Below, piece by piece: positions 24,760-34,203 of a DNA stretch of 64,000 nucleotides. Within the stretch, counting starts at the first letter, position 1, and the number at the start of each line of letters is the position of its first letter. Position numbers and translations under genes: made by a program. Source of the DNA: Olsenella uli DSM 7084 (lineage in GTDB: Bacteria > Actinomycetota > Coriobacteriia > Coriobacteriales > Atopobiaceae); NCBI RefSeq assembly GCF_000143845.1, contig NC_014363.1, positions 915,186 to 979,185 of the forward strand. The letters are read 5' to 3'. The notes beneath the pieces were generated by a model. That model made no database searches, was not told the DNA's origin, and saw only the letters and a list, made by a program, of their open reading frames with translations.

Positions 24760-25959
24760 ATGACCATCACCAACGGCCTTCCCGAGGACTTCAATCCCGA
24801 TGGCTACGACGCCATCGTCGTCGGCGCGGGCTATGCCGGCGCCGTATGCGCCCGCCGTCTCGCCGAGGCCTGCAACTACAAGGTCGCGCTCCTCGAGCGC
24901 CGTCCCCACGTCGCGGGCAACGCCTACGACTGCGAGGACGAGGCGGGCATCCTCGTCCACCGATACGGTCCGCACATCTATCACACCAATGACGACCGCG
25001 TGCACGAGTTCCTCTCCCGCTTCACCGACTGGATGCCCTACTCCCACAAGGTTCTCGCCAACATCTCCGGTACGTTGGTGCCGGTGCCCTTCAACCACCA
25101 GAGCCTGCTTGCGGCCTTTGGCGAGGAGCGTGGCGAGCGCCTGTACCAGAAGCTCGTCGCGACCTTCGGTCGGGACCGCAAGGTCCCCATCCTCGAGCTC
25201 CGCGAGAAGGACGATCCCGAGCTCGAGGAGGTCGCGGACTACGTCTACGAGAACGTGTTCCTCCACTACACCATGAAGCAGTGGGGGAAGACGCCCGACC
25301 AGATAGACCCTGCGGTCACCGGCCGTGTGCCCGTCTTCGTGGGCGACGACGACCGCTACTTCCCACAGGCCCTGCACCAGGGCATGCCCGCCGTCTCCTA
25401 CACCGCCCTGTTCGAGCGCATGCTCGACCACGACCTGATCTCCGTGTTCCTGGGCGTTGACGCCCGTGACGTCATGCACGTCACCGACACGACGGTCGAG
25501 GTCTGCGGCAGGTCCTACGGCGGAGAGGTCGTCTACACGGGCGCCCTCGACGAGCTCTTCGGGATGGATCTTGGCGCCCTGCCGTACCGCACCGTCGACA
25601 TGGTCTTCGAGACGCTCGAGAAGGAGCGCTTCCAGCCTGTCGGTACCGTCAACTACACCGTCTCGGAGAACTTCACCCGCATCACCGAGTTCAAGAACAT
25701 GACTGGCCAGGTGGCGCCTGGCAGGACCACCATCCTTCGCGAGTACTCCCGCAGCTACCTGCCAGGAGTGGGGGAGACGCCCTACTACGTCGTCAACGAC
25801 CCCGAGAACCTGGAGCTCTACGGCAAATATCGTGCCCGCGTCGAGGGCATCTTGAACTTCCATGCCGTCGGGCGCCTCGCCGAGTACCGCTACTACGACA
25901 TGGATGGCGTCACCGCCTCCGCGCTCGAGCTCTCCGACGAGATCATCAACAACCACTAG
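24760..25959 (+). CDS. glf: UDP-galactopyranose mutase
   Basis: FAD enzyme that converts UDP-galactopyranose to UDP-galactofuranose, the donor for galactofuranose in cell-surface glycans. The 399-aa product begins with the FAD motif IVVGAGYAGAVCARRLAE, followed by ERRPHVAGNAYDCEDEAG and RYGPHIYHTND. It ends with the typical RYYDMDGVTASAL. AAAGGA precedes the ATG. The glycosyltransferase gene 32 bp downstream on the same strand is a likely partner in making a galactofuranose-containing surface polymer. Confidence 0.96.
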   Translation: MTITNGLPEDFNPDGYDAIVVGAGYAGAVCARRLAEACNYKVALLERRPHVAGNAYDCEDEAGILVHRYGPHIYHTNDDRVHEFLSRFTDWMPYSHKVLANISGTLVPVPFNHQSLLAAFGEERGERLYQKLVATFGRDRKVPILELREKDDPELEEVADYVYENVFLHYTMKQWGKTPDQIDPAVTGRVPVFVGDDDRYFPQALHQGMPAVSYTALFERMLDHDLISVFLGVDARDVMHVTDTTVEVCGRSYGGEVVYTGALDELFGMDLGALPYRTVDMVFETLEKERFQPVGTVNYTVSENFTRITEFKNMTGQVAPGRTTILREYSRSYLPGVGETPYYVVNDPENLELYGKYRARVEGILNFHAVGRLAEYRYYDMDGVTASALELSDEIINNH

Positions 25960-25991
25960 GCTCCGCGTCTTCGGAGCGGCAGGACCAGGCA

Positions 25992-27026
25992 ATGCAGAAG
26001 ACCATCACCTTTTCGATTCCGTGCTACAACTCGGCGGGATACATGGACCACTGCGTCAAGTCGATCCTTGAGGGCAGTGACTTCGCCGAGGACGTGCAGA
26101 TCGTCATCGTGGACGACGGGTCCACAAAGGATGACACGCTTGCCCGCGCACGGGCGTGGCAGGAGCGCCATCCCTCTATCGTCAAGGCCGTCCATCAGGA
26201 GAACGGGGGCCATGGGGTCGCGGTCATGAAGGCACTCGAGCACGCCGAGGGCGTCTACTTCAAGAACATCGACTCCGACGACTGGGTCGACGCCGCCTCG
26301 CTCCAGGCCCTGCTCGCCCAGCTGAGGCGCTTCATCGAGCTCGGGGATCGTGTCGATTTGGTCATCACGAACTACGTCTACGAGCATGTCGAGGACGGGA
26401 CGCGCAACGTCGTCGACTACGGCTTCGCCCTCCCCAAGGGAAGGGTCTTCGGCTGGGGGCAGATCGGGCACTTCAACATGAGCCAATACCTGCTCATGCA
26501 CGCCCTCTGCTACCGGACGGACGTCCTGCGCGCCGGGGGCGTCCCCATGCCGGCCCACACCTTCTACGTCGACAACGTCTACGCCTACGTGCCCCTGCCA
26601 CGCGTGTCGACGATCTACTACCTTGACGTCGACCTGTACCGCTACTTCATCGGTCGCGACGACCAGTCCGTCAACGAGCCCGTCCTCGTGTCGCGCATCG
26701 ACCACTACTGGCGCGTCGCGCGTATCATGATGAGGTCGTACCACCTCTATCAGGACGTCGAGTCTCCCAAGCTGCGCAGCTACATGTTGGGCTACTTCAC
26801 GATCATCATGGCGATCTGCTCGGTGTTCTCGCGTCTCTCGGACCGCCCCGACGCCATGGACCAGCTCGCCCGGCTCTGGGCGGAGCTCAAGGAGTACGAC
26901 CCGCGCATGTACCGCCATGCCCGCCGCGGCATCGTGGGCACCTTCACCAACCTCCCCACCAGTGCCGGGGACAAGGTCACGATCGGCCTGTACCACGTGG
27001 CCCAGAGGCTCGTGAAGTTCAACTGA
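25992..27026 (+). CDS. Glycosyltransferase family 2
   Basis: Transfers a sugar from a nucleotide sugar to a surface glycan or lipid acceptor; cytoplasmic face of the membrane is likely. The 344-aa product has the GT2 A-fold: ITFSIPCYNSAGYMDHCVKS, VIVDDGSTKDDT, VHQENGGHGVAVMKAL and the DXD region KNIDSDDWVDAASL. The C-terminal half is helical (SYMLGYFTIIMAICSVFS) and may touch the membrane. The linkage cannot be told from sequence. Its place after glf suggests galactofuranose transfer. Confidence 0.9.
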   Translation: MQKTITFSIPCYNSAGYMDHCVKSILEGSDFAEDVQIVIVDDGSTKDDTLARARAWQERHPSIVKAVHQENGGHGVAVMKALEHAEGVYFKNIDSDDWVDAASLQALLAQLRRFIELGDRVDLVITNYVYEHVEDGTRNVVDYGFALPKGRVFGWGQIGHFNMSQYLLMHALCYRTDVLRAGGVPMPAHTFYVDNVYAYVPLPRVSTIYYLDVDLYRYFIGRDDQSVNEPVLVSRIDHYWRVARIMMRSYHLYQDVESPKLRSYMLGYFTIIMAICSVFSRLSDRPDAMDQLARLWAELKEYDPRMYRHARRGIVGTFTNLPTSAGDKVTIGLYHVAQRLVKFN

Positions 27027-27070
27027 CGGCCGCCCCGCCGGCCCCGGCCCTCGCCTCGCCCGCCCGCCTC

Positions 27071-27109
27071 AAGGCTACGTGATGTCGCCGCCGATGGCGA
27101 CGTAGCCTT
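27071..27109. terminator. Inverted repeat at the glycosyltransferase gene junction
   Basis: Perfect 10-bp arms (27071-27080 and 27100-27109) with a 19-nt loop that can pair further. It overlaps the last codons of the GT8 gene on the minus strand, between convergent genes. It may end transcription of either; there is no T run. Confidence 0.4.
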
Positions 27110-28187
27110 GGATGACGCGTGTCCGACGCTTGCTGCCGGGTGGGCAGATGCGGTCGAAGGCAGGCATGATGCCCTTGAAGATGACGTCGACCTTGACGCG
27201 GTTGAGCCGGCCGCGGGCGGAGTGCTGGGAGCTGTCGAGCCGTTGCTCGAGCACGTCGAGGAAGGCGCTTCTCTGCGCGAAGCGCCAGAAGTAGTCACCC
27301 ATGTCGCAGTCGGGGTAGTCCCACGGCCTGTCATCGGGTCCCGCGAAGTGCACGATGGCGGGATCGTCACGTGCGGCGTCGTACTGCGAGCGTATGTCCT
27401 GCGGTGCCTGTGCAATGATGTGGTCGCGTCTGAGGGCCTTCCAGTCCATGAGGGTGTTCCAGCGCATGTCGAGCCTGACGTACTTGCCGTCCGCGAGCAT
27501 GTTGAGTATGTCCTGGTCAAGCCAGCGCCAGACGCGGACGGTGGAGAGCCGCAGCATGTCCTCTATGGTGAAGATGTGACGGAAGGCCTTGAGGTTGAGC
27601 AGGAGGACCCCTGCCTGAAAGTACTGATAGGGATCGCTGAGGCCCAGGTCGTCTGCGAGATAGGGCCCAACCGTGTGGTCGTAGCCCTCGAGCTGTCCGA
27701 TGGTGTCGGCGTCGCGCGTGGCGGCGAGGAGATAGCCGTCGACCCCGATGTCGAAGAGCCGTGCCGGATCGTCTAGGACGACGAGGTCGCTGTCAAGGTA
27801 GATGGCCTTGTCGCAGTGGGGCAGCATCCAGGGGGCCAGGAGCCTGAAGAAGGTCTCGGGCCTGAAATGCCCGTGATGGGGGAGCTTCGTGCCCTGCAGC
27901 GCCGACTCCGCGTCCAAAAAGCCGATGGAGACGTTTGACGACCCCACGTGGGCGACGAGGGTCTCCATGGTCTGTTGCGTGATGTCACGAGTGAGGATGA
28001 CGATGTCGTAGTGGCGTTCAGGGGAGGCCGCCTCGACGACCGACTCCAATGCCACGGCCATGTAGGGCGCAAAGTACTCATTGCTGGCAAAGACGATGAC
28101 GACATCGGAGAAGCCGAGACCCATCTCGTCTGCGGTGCGCGAGAGCCTGACGGGACCCTTCGATCCGACGCTTGTGATGGATGGCAT
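27075..28187 (-). CDS. Glycosyltransferase family 8
   Basis: Retaining glycosyltransferase like LgtC/GspA that adds a sugar, often glucose or galactose, to a surface polymer. The 370-aa product has DVVIVFASNEYFAPYMAVALESV at the start, the DXD motif in AIYLDSDLVVLDD (about residue 125), QAGVLLLNLKAFR, RLSTVRVWRWLDQDILN and IVHFAGPDDRPWDY. ATG 28187 follows a GGGGGT site; 33 upstream codons in frame are unlikely. It converges on the glf-GT2 pair and may serve the same glycan. Confidence 0.9.
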   Translation of the reverse strand: MPSITSVGSKGPVRLSRTADEMGLGFSDVVIVFASNEYFAPYMAVALESVVEAASPERHYDIVILTRDITQQTMETLVAHVGSSNVSIGFLDAESALQGTKLPHHGHFRPETFFRLLAPWMLPHCDKAIYLDSDLVVLDDPARLFDIGVDGYLLAATRDADTIGQLEGYDHTVGPYLADDLGLSDPYQYFQAGVLLLNLKAFRHIFTIEDMLRLSTVRVWRWLDQDILNMLADGKYVRLDMRWNTLMDWKALRRDHIIAQAPQDIRSQYDAARDDPAIVHFAGPDDRPWDYPDCDMGDYFWRFAQRSAFLDVLEQRLDSSQHSARGRLNRVKVDVIFKGIMPAFDRICPPGSKRRTRVIQGYVAIGGDIT

Positions 28188-28379
28188 CAAACCCCCTGAA
28201 CCTGAGGTTACGATTGACTGCTGGCGACGGTTGGCTGCTGACGCGACTCCGCGCCAGCAAAAGGCGTACCAGAATGGGATGGGCACATTCTACCAGAGCG
28301 CCCGTGCCCCATGGAGCATGGCTCCGATTGCGAGGGAGACCACAGGGACGATATGTGCGCGGGCCATCCGTGCCGTCCG

Positions 28380-29354
28380 TCAGGCAAACTCCCGCGCAGA
28401 GGGGTAGCCGTGGGCGGAGGGGGCATCTCGGACGGCGCTGACGATGGCTTGCTCGAGCGCGCCGGTGGCGAGGTAGCCGACGGTCTCCACAGATGCCTCG
28501 ACCTCACCTGTGGCCATCACGAAGACGGTGTCCCCATCAAGTGGCGTGTGCGTGGGATTGATGGCGTGGGCATAGGCATCGGCGGCCATCTGAGCGACCT
28601 TGGTGGCCTGTGCCTTGGTGAGGCGCGCGTTGGTGGTAACGCAGGAGATGGTCGTGTTGGTGCGCAGCAGCGGCTCCCTCCCGGCGGCGGCGTCCATGGC
28701 CGCATCCACGTCCAGTATCGCGTCGTGACCCTCGCTGAGCGCGCCTGCGATCGTTCTGCCCGAGCGGGGGTCGATCACGTTGCCGACGGCGTTGACCGCG
28801 GCTATGGCCCCGCAGACAAGGGCGCCCCTCTGGCTCACGCCCTCGCCCAACCCGGACTTCATTGCCCGCCCCATCCCGGCGAGCTTGCCGACGGTACAGC
28901 CGGCTCCAGCGCCGACGTTGCCCGTCTCGAGGGCCTCCTCGGCGCCACAGAGCGCCCTGCGTGTGGCCTCGGCGCCGAAGCTTGCGTCGGGCCTGACGTC
29001 AGCCCTGCCGCAACCGAGGTCGAAGAGGCAGGCTGACGAGACGATCGGCACGACGCCCACGCCCACGTCCAGGCCAATGGAGCGTCTCTCCAACTCCTCG
29101 GCGACACCGCAGGCGGCCGCAAGTCCATAGGCGCTGCCACCCGAGAGGACGACGGCATGCAAGACCCCCACGCTCTCCTCGGGCCTCAGGAGGTCGGTCT
29201 CGCGCGTTGCGGGTGCCCCGCCCCTGACGTCGACGCCAGCTGTGGCCCCTCGGGGGCAGACGACGACCGTGCAGCCCGTTGCCGCGTCTCCATCCGTGAC
29301 GCTGGCGGCGAAGATGCCATCCATATGCGTGACGCTTGTGACCCTACCATCCAT
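28380..29354 (-). CDS. P1 family peptidase (DmpA/S58-type, self-cleaving)
   Basis: Ntn-type hydrolase of the L-aminopeptidase D-esterase/endo-type amidase superfamily; natural substrate unknown. The 324-aa product has GVDVRGGAPATRETDLL, HAVVLSGGSAYGLAAACGVAEELE, and the autocleavage region NVGAGAGCTVGKLAGM, in which the residue after the GAGAGC is the likely Thr nucleophile. The C-terminal half carries DAILDVDAAM, RTNTTISCVTTNARLTKAQA and AHAINPTHTPLDGDTVF. The start overlaps the end of maf by 11 bp, so the two are translationally coupled. Confidence 0.9.
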   Translation of the reverse strand: MDGRVTSVTHMDGIFAASVTDGDAATGCTVVVCPRGATAGVDVRGGAPATRETDLLRPEESVGVLHAVVLSGGSAYGLAAACGVAEELERRSIGLDVGVGVVPIVSSACLFDLGCGRADVRPDASFGAEATRRALCGAEEALETGNVGAGAGCTVGKLAGMGRAMKSGLGEGVSQRGALVCGAIAAVNAVGNVIDPRSGRTIAGALSEGHDAILDVDAAMDAAAGREPLLRTNTTISCVTTNARLTKAQATKVAQMAADAYAHAINPTHTPLDGDTVFVMATGEVEASVETVGYLATGALEQAIVSAVRDAPSAHGYPSAREFA

Positions 29355-29964
29355 GCTTGCCTCCCGGCAGTGCGTCCGGCGCCAGTCTGGGGCCGAGTGC
29401 CTCCCCCATGAGATTGAGCTCCCGCATGAGACGGGCGACGGGAAGCCCGACGACATTGTAGAAGTCGCCCTCGATCCCCCGCACAAAGAGCCGACCGCGA
29501 CCCTGTATGCCGTAGGAGCCGGCCTTGTCCCGAGGCTCCCCGCTTGCCACATAGGAGGCTATTTCCTCGTCGGACAGATCATAGAAGCACACCCTCGTCG
29601 TCTCCACGAAGGAGCGGGCCTGGGTGGGGGAGAGAAGGCAGACTCCACTCGAGACGCAGTGGCTCCTCCCCGAGAGCGCGTGGAGCATGCGCTCGGCGTC
29701 ACGGGCGTCTGCGGGCTTTCCCAGCGCCCCGCCCTCGCCCGTCCATACGATCGTGTCGGCCGCGACGATGACGTCATGGTCTGGGAGGCACCCGAGGGAG
29801 TCGAGGCAGGCCTGGGCCTTCAAACGGGCGAGCCGCTCGACGAGCGTGACGGGCAGCTCGCCGGGCAGGGGACTCTCGTCCACGTCAGACGGCTGCACGT
29901 CCACGCTGATGCCCAGCTCGCGCAGCAGGTCCCTCCGACGCGGAGAGGCAGATGCAAGTATCAT
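29344..29964 (-). CDS. maf: Maf-like nucleoside triphosphate pyrophosphatase
   Basis: House-cleaning pyrophosphatase for dTTP, UTP or modified nucleotides; older literature calls it a septum inhibitor. The 206-aa product has LASASPRRRDLLRELG at the start, VIVAADTIVW, GKPADARDAERMLHALSGR, SFVETTRVCFYDLSDEEI and GSYGIQGRGRLFV. ATG 29964 is chosen since the fold begins there; 17 further codons extend upstream. The last 30 residues are Pro/Gly-rich and overlap the P1 peptidase start. Confidence 0.93.
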   Translation of the reverse strand: MILASASPRRRDLLRELGISVDVQPSDVDESPLPGELPVTLVERLARLKAQACLDSLGCLPDHDVIVAADTIVWTGEGGALGKPADARDAERMLHALSGRSHCVSSGVCLLSPTQARSFVETTRVCFYDLSDEEIASYVASGEPRDKAGSYGIQGRGRLFVRGIEGDFYNVVGLPVARLMRELNLMGEALGPRLAPDALPGGKHGW

Positions 29965-30048
29965 GCCGAAAGCACCCCCACAAAAACGGGACCGCCGAAA
30001 GGCGGCCCCTCGCACGGCCCGCCCAGGCGAGCCAAGGTCGGTTGCGCG

Positions 30049-30234
30049 CTACTCGATGCCGATGGCGCTGACGGGGCAGTTGTCGGCGGCCTCCTGGGCG
30101 GCATCCTCGCTCTCCTCGGGGACCTCGTCGACGACGACCTCGGCGATGCCCTCGTCACCGATGGCGAAGACGGCGTCGCAGGTGGACTCGCAGAGGCCGC
30201 AGCCGATGCAATCCTCGTTAACAGTAGCCTTCAT
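30049..30234 (-). CDS. Single-cluster 4Fe-4S ferredoxin
   Basis: Small electron carrier for low-potential redox chemistry. The 61-aa product has CIGCGLCESTC near residue 10 and a distant NCPVSAIGIE, giving the single [4Fe-4S] type found in clostridia and Thermotoga rather than the 2x[4Fe-4S] form. A long acidic middle (VVDEVPEESEDAAQEAA) is typical of this group. GAGGA precedes the ATG. A partner for the hydrogenase or other oxidoreductases is likely but not shown by position. Confidence 0.93.
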   Translation of the reverse strand: MKATVNEDCIGCGLCESTCDAVFAIGDEGIAEVVVDEVPEESEDAAQEAADNCPVSAIGIE

Positions 30235-30323
30235 GATGAATTCCTCTCCCACTGATAGAACCTTGGGCCCCTTACCCAAGTGCCTCTGGCTCCTTTGTAC
30301 TATTTCGTGCCGCCGAACGCCAG

Positions 30324-30329
30324 TGTCAA
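30324..30329 (-). promoter_or_regulatory. Likely -35 of the ferredoxin promoter
   Basis: Perfect TTGACA on the minus strand. The matching -10 is weak (GAAATA at 17 bp or AATAGT at 19 bp). The gap is 90 bp upstream of the ferredoxin start. Confidence 0.4.
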
Positions 30330-30399
30330 TGTGCCCTGCGGCCAAATTGGCCCTTCCCGCCCGGTTCGAACAAGGGGATCCGGGCTCGTGTACCGCCGG

Positions 30400-31740
30400 C
30401 TAGACATGCCTGAGGATGGTGACGGTCTCCACATGGAACGTCTGGGGGAAGAGGTCGACCGGCACCACGCTCTCGATGGCGAACGCAGCGCGCTCGCGGA
30501 AGCGTGCGAGGTCACGTGCAAGCGTGGCGGGGTCGCAGGAGACGTAGGCGATGGCGCGGGCGTCCTGTGCCGAGAGCTTGTCGACGACGGCCCCCCCGAG
30601 GCCCGCCCGGGGGGGATCAACCACGATGACGTCGGCGTCGGACTGCGGGAACTCGCGGTCGGCATCCCCACCCTGGGCATCGACGTTGTCGAGACGGGCG
30701 ACGTCGAGGTTATGCCTGAGGTCACGCACGGCAGGGCCGTAGGACTCGACGGCGCTGACCCAGGCGCAGCGACGTGCAAGGGGGAGCGTGAAGGTGCCGG
30801 CCCCGCAGTAGAGGTCCATGGCCCCATCGTCCTCGGTGGGGCGAAGCCCCTCGAGCACGAGCGACACGAGCCTCTCGGCACCACGGGTATTCACCTGGAA
30901 GAAGGAGGGCGCCGACACGGACATGCGCTCCGAGCCCACGAGCTCGCCCCAGTGGCCGCGTCCCGCGAGGCGCTCGACGCCCGTCACGCGACGGGCCTTC
31001 TGTGGCCCCTTGGTGAGGACGCGGACCACGGAGGTCGTCCTGCATGCGTCGCCGAGGACCTTTGCCACCTGCGCCCGTGGGAAGGGCCCCGGCTCGGTCC
31101 AGAGGGCCACCTCCACCTCGCCCGTGCGCCTGGATGCGCGTATGCCGATGCGCTCGATGTCGAGGGCATGGGAGTTGGCGAGGTAGGACACGGCGCCCGC
31201 CACAGACTTGGTCATCCTCTCGTAGCGCTTGTCCAAGAGGGGGCAGCGGTCGACCTTGATGACGCCTTGGCCTCCGGCGCCATGCATGCCGACGAGGGCC
31301 CTGCCCCCCCTGCGCGCGAATGCGAGTTCGACCTTGTTGCGGTAGCCCCACGGATCGCCTGCGACGGCGCAGGGGCCCACGAGCCGCTCCGCCTCCTTTG
31401 CGGGCAGGCGACCGATGCGCGCGAGGGCGTCCACGACGTTGGCGCGCTTCGCCGCAAGCTGGACGCTGTAGGACAGGCTTCCCCAGGGGCAACCTCCACA
31501 GACGGTGCAGAGGGGGCAGGGGGGCCCGACGCGGTCGGGCGAGGGTGCGAGGACCCTCTCGACCCTCCCCTTCGAGAAGGACGTGCCGTCCTGGGTGATG
31601 GCGACCCTCGCAACGTCGCCGGGCACCCCGCCCGAGACGAAGACGGCCTTGCCGTCCGCCGCGTGGGCGACCGCGTCGGCGCCATATGCCATGCGCTCTA
31701 TGGTCAGTTCCTCGTGGCGCAGCGCGCTCTCGTCTGGCAA
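30400..31740 (-). CDS. TrmA/RlmD-family 23S rRNA (uracil-5-)-methyltransferase
   Basis: SAM-dependent methyltransferase that modifies uracil C5 in 23S rRNA, as RlmD or RlmCD. The 446-aa product has a short TRAM-like N-terminal region, the Fe-S cysteines CPLCTVCGGCPWG (about residue 75), an insert region, then MDLYCGAGTFTLPLAR (SAM), VIVVDPPRAGLGG and VSCDPATLARDL (catalytic Cys). The start is TTG at 31740 with AGGAGGA 6 nt upstream. It begins directly after the TAG of ppk, so the two genes abut and are likely cotranscribed. Which uracil is modified cannot be told. Confidence 0.93.
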   Translation of the reverse strand: MPDESALRHEELTIERMAYGADAVAHAADGKAVFVSGGVPGDVARVAITQDGTSFSKGRVERVLAPSPDRVGPPCPLCTVCGGCPWGSLSYSVQLAAKRANVVDALARIGRLPAKEAERLVGPCAVAGDPWGYRNKVELAFARRGGRALVGMHGAGGQGVIKVDRCPLLDKRYERMTKSVAGAVSYLANSHALDIERIGIRASRRTGEVEVALWTEPGPFPRAQVAKVLGDACRTTSVVRVLTKGPQKARRVTGVERLAGRGHWGELVGSERMSVSAPSFFQVNTRGAERLVSLVLEGLRPTEDDGAMDLYCGAGTFTLPLARRCAWVSAVESYGPAVRDLRHNLDVARLDNVDAQGGDADREFPQSDADVIVVDPPRAGLGGAVVDKLSAQDARAIAYVSCDPATLARDLARFRERAAFAIESVVPVDLFPQTFHVETVTILRHV

Positions 31741-34203
31741 CTACTTCCTCCTTCGGGAGAGGCTTCCCGTGAACAGCTCGCGGATGCCGAGCCCGATCAG
31801 TCTAAACCCGAGGGAGACCCTTCCGCCCCGTATGATGGAGGAGGGTTCGACCTCATCACGGTTTGCGCACGCGGCCGCGCCCTTCGCCCGCGGGATCGGA
31901 GCGGGTCTTGGGGCGGGCGTCGCGGCATCACCGTAGGAGCTGATGGCGGGCAGCGCACCCAGGCGCTCCATCTCGTCATCCGCGAGCTGCGTGCGGATGC
32001 TCGTGGGCAATCCCAAAGGACCCGCCACGCCACCCGCGTGGGCCCTCCTGTAGGCGAGCGAGAGGAGCAGCTCCTGGCTTGCGATCCGTCTCGCGTTCCC
32101 TCCGCGCCCAACGACCTCCCAGGTGCCCTCTTCCGTCAGCTGGCGCGCCTTCGCGTTGTCCGCCAGCTGGAGGTTCATATAGCCGACGACAAGCGCCTTG
32201 CAGGTGGGGTCGAGAACGGGGTAGGCGATCTCGACGCGGCGCTCGGTGTTCCTCGTCATCATGTCCGCGCTGGACAGGTAGACGGTGTCCGTCTCGACGC
32301 CGAAGGCGTAGACGCGCGCGTGCTCGAGGAAGCGGCCCACGATCTGGCGGATGACCAGGCCCTCGGTCCTGCCCTTGACGTTTGCCCTGATGCAGCAGAT
32401 GCCCCTGATGATCAGGATGACGCGCACCCCCTCCCTGCAGGCGTCGCTGAGCTTGTCTATGACGTCGCGGTCGGTGAGGGAGTTCATCTTCATGAACACC
32501 TGGGCGCCCTCGCCCCTGCGGGCACGCTCGATCTCTCGCTCGAGGCCGCGCATCACGAGCGGCTTGAGCCCCGACGGGGCGACACCGAGATGGCGGTAGC
32601 TGCCCGAAAGGTTGCCCAGTGACAGGTTGCGGAAGAAGACGTTGCCGTCCTCGCCTATGCCCCCGTGTGCCGTGAGCAGCATGAAGTCGGAATACAGGAG
32701 TGCAGTCTTCTCGTTGAAGTTCCCCGTTCCCAGACAGGTGATGTAGCTGACACCCGCTTGGTCGTGGTAGGCGATCTGGCAGATCTTGGAGTGGACCTTG
32801 TAGCCCTCCGAACCATAGATGACCGTGCATCCGGCGTGCTCGAGGCGCTCGGCCCAAGCGATGTTGTTCGCCTCGTCGAAACGGGCCCTGAGCTCCATGA
32901 GCACGGTGACCTCCTTGCCGTTCTCGGCGGCGAGCACCAGGCTCTCGCAGAGCTTCGACTGCTTGGCTACGCGGTAGAGGGTGATCCTGATGGAGACGCA
33001 TGCGTCGTCCCCCGCAGCCTCCTTCAGGAGGACGAGCAGGGGAGACATGCTCTCGTAGGGATAGAAGAGGAGGGCGTCGTGGTCCTCGATCTGGGGTCGG
33101 ACCGGTCGCGTGAGGTCGACCATGGGGGAGACCTGGGGACGGAACGGCTCGAAGGTGAGCTCGGCCACGCTCTCCTCGGGTATGTGCCGCTCAAGACCGT
33201 AGACATAGCTCAGGTCAAGCGGCATGTCGCATGTGAAGACGCGCCGTTCCTCGAGACCAAGCTCCTGACGTACGTAGCCGAGCAGGTCCGCATGAAGCGA
33301 GCCCCCGACCTCAAGCCTGACCGCCTGGAGGCGCTGACGCAGCTTGAGCACCTTCTTCATGTGCTGGCGGTAGTCCTCCTCCTCGCCGACGCCCTCGCCG
33401 TCGGGGTCCAGGTCGGCGTTCCTGGTCACCCTGATCGTGGCCGCCGAGGTCACCACGTAGTCGCCAAAGCAGCCGTCAAGGCAGGCGAGCACGACGTCCT
33501 CCACGAGGATGTAGCGCCACTCCGACGCAGTCGGGGGAAGTGCGACTACGCGCTCGAGGGCGGGGGGTATCTCCACGAGTCCGAGCAGTCCCTCCTCATC
33601 GTCGCCGTCTAGGGAGCAGGTGACATAGAGCTGACCGTTCCTGAGGTTGGGAAAGGGGTGGCGCGGGTCGACTATCATGGGCGAGACGAACGGGGCGAGG
33701 CGGGCGTCGAAGTGGCGTGCGATGGCAACGCGGTCTGCGTCGGTGAGCTCGTCGCGGGACACGCGCGCGAGCCCCCTCTCGGCGAGGTGCGCCTCGATCT
33801 GGGCGAAGGCGTCCTTCTGCCTCTCGATCAGGGCGGGGAGCATCGAGAGCACGGTGCGCAGCTGCTCGGCGGGCGTCTCGTTGGACTTGTTGTCCCTGGG
33901 CTGTCGCTTCAGGAGCGTCAGGTCGCTGAGCCCACCGATCCTGATCATGAACCACTCGTCGAGGTTGCTCCCGAAGATGGCGACGAACTTGAGGCGCTCG
34001 AAGAGCGGGACCGTCTCGTCGAAGGCCTCGTCGAGGACGCGGTCGTCGAAGCGCAGCCAGCTCACCTCGCGATTCTGTGTGTAGGAGAAGTCCTCGCTCG
34101 TGGCCTTGCCCTTGTGCCCTCCCTTGGCGTCCTTGCGTGGCTTGGGCTTCGTGCGCCGGAGCCCATCCGCGCCGCCCGCCTGCCGCCGACCCTTCTTGTC
34201 CAT
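31741..34203 (-). CDS. ppk: Polyphosphate kinase 1
   Basis: Makes inorganic polyphosphate from ATP reversibly. The 820-aa product has a basic N-terminal tail (MDKKGRRQAGGADGLRR..., about 45 residues) not common in the family, then the N-domain (NREVSWLRFDDRVLDEAFD), head domain, and two C-terminal catalytic domains with YGSEGYKVHSKICQIAYHD (phosphorylated His), ITCLGTGNFNEKTALLYSDF and RNTERRVEIAYPVLD. After the last catalytic motifs about 100 residues rich in Ala/Pro/Arg remain, longer than usual. ATG 34203 has GGAG upstream. Followed directly by the RNA methyltransferase gene. Confidence 0.96.
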   Translation of the reverse strand: MDKKGRRQAGGADGLRRTKPKPRKDAKGGHKGKATSEDFSYTQNREVSWLRFDDRVLDEAFDETVPLFERLKFVAIFGSNLDEWFMIRIGGLSDLTLLKRQPRDNKSNETPAEQLRTVLSMLPALIERQKDAFAQIEAHLAERGLARVSRDELTDADRVAIARHFDARLAPFVSPMIVDPRHPFPNLRNGQLYVTCSLDGDDEEGLLGLVEIPPALERVVALPPTASEWRYILVEDVVLACLDGCFGDYVVTSAATIRVTRNADLDPDGEGVGEEEDYRQHMKKVLKLRQRLQAVRLEVGGSLHADLLGYVRQELGLEERRVFTCDMPLDLSYVYGLERHIPEESVAELTFEPFRPQVSPMVDLTRPVRPQIEDHDALLFYPYESMSPLLVLLKEAAGDDACVSIRITLYRVAKQSKLCESLVLAAENGKEVTVLMELRARFDEANNIAWAERLEHAGCTVIYGSEGYKVHSKICQIAYHDQAGVSYITCLGTGNFNEKTALLYSDFMLLTAHGGIGEDGNVFFRNLSLGNLSGSYRHLGVAPSGLKPLVMRGLEREIERARRGEGAQVFMKMNSLTDRDVIDKLSDACREGVRVILIIRGICCIRANVKGRTEGLVIRQIVGRFLEHARVYAFGVETDTVYLSSADMMTRNTERRVEIAYPVLDPTCKALVVGYMNLQLADNAKARQLTEEGTWEVVGRGGNARRIASQELLLSLAYRRAHAGGVAGPLGLPTSIRTQLADDEMERLGALPAISSYGDAATPAPRPAPIPRAKGAAACANRDEVEPSSIIRGGRVSLGFRLIGLGIRELFTGSLSRRRK

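Noticed and set aside
30280-32622. 780-codon plus-strand open frame over the methyltransferase and ppk genes
   Set aside because: Composition rich in Arg, Gly, Ala, His and Asp without any fold or motif; both minus-strand genes are well-supported families.
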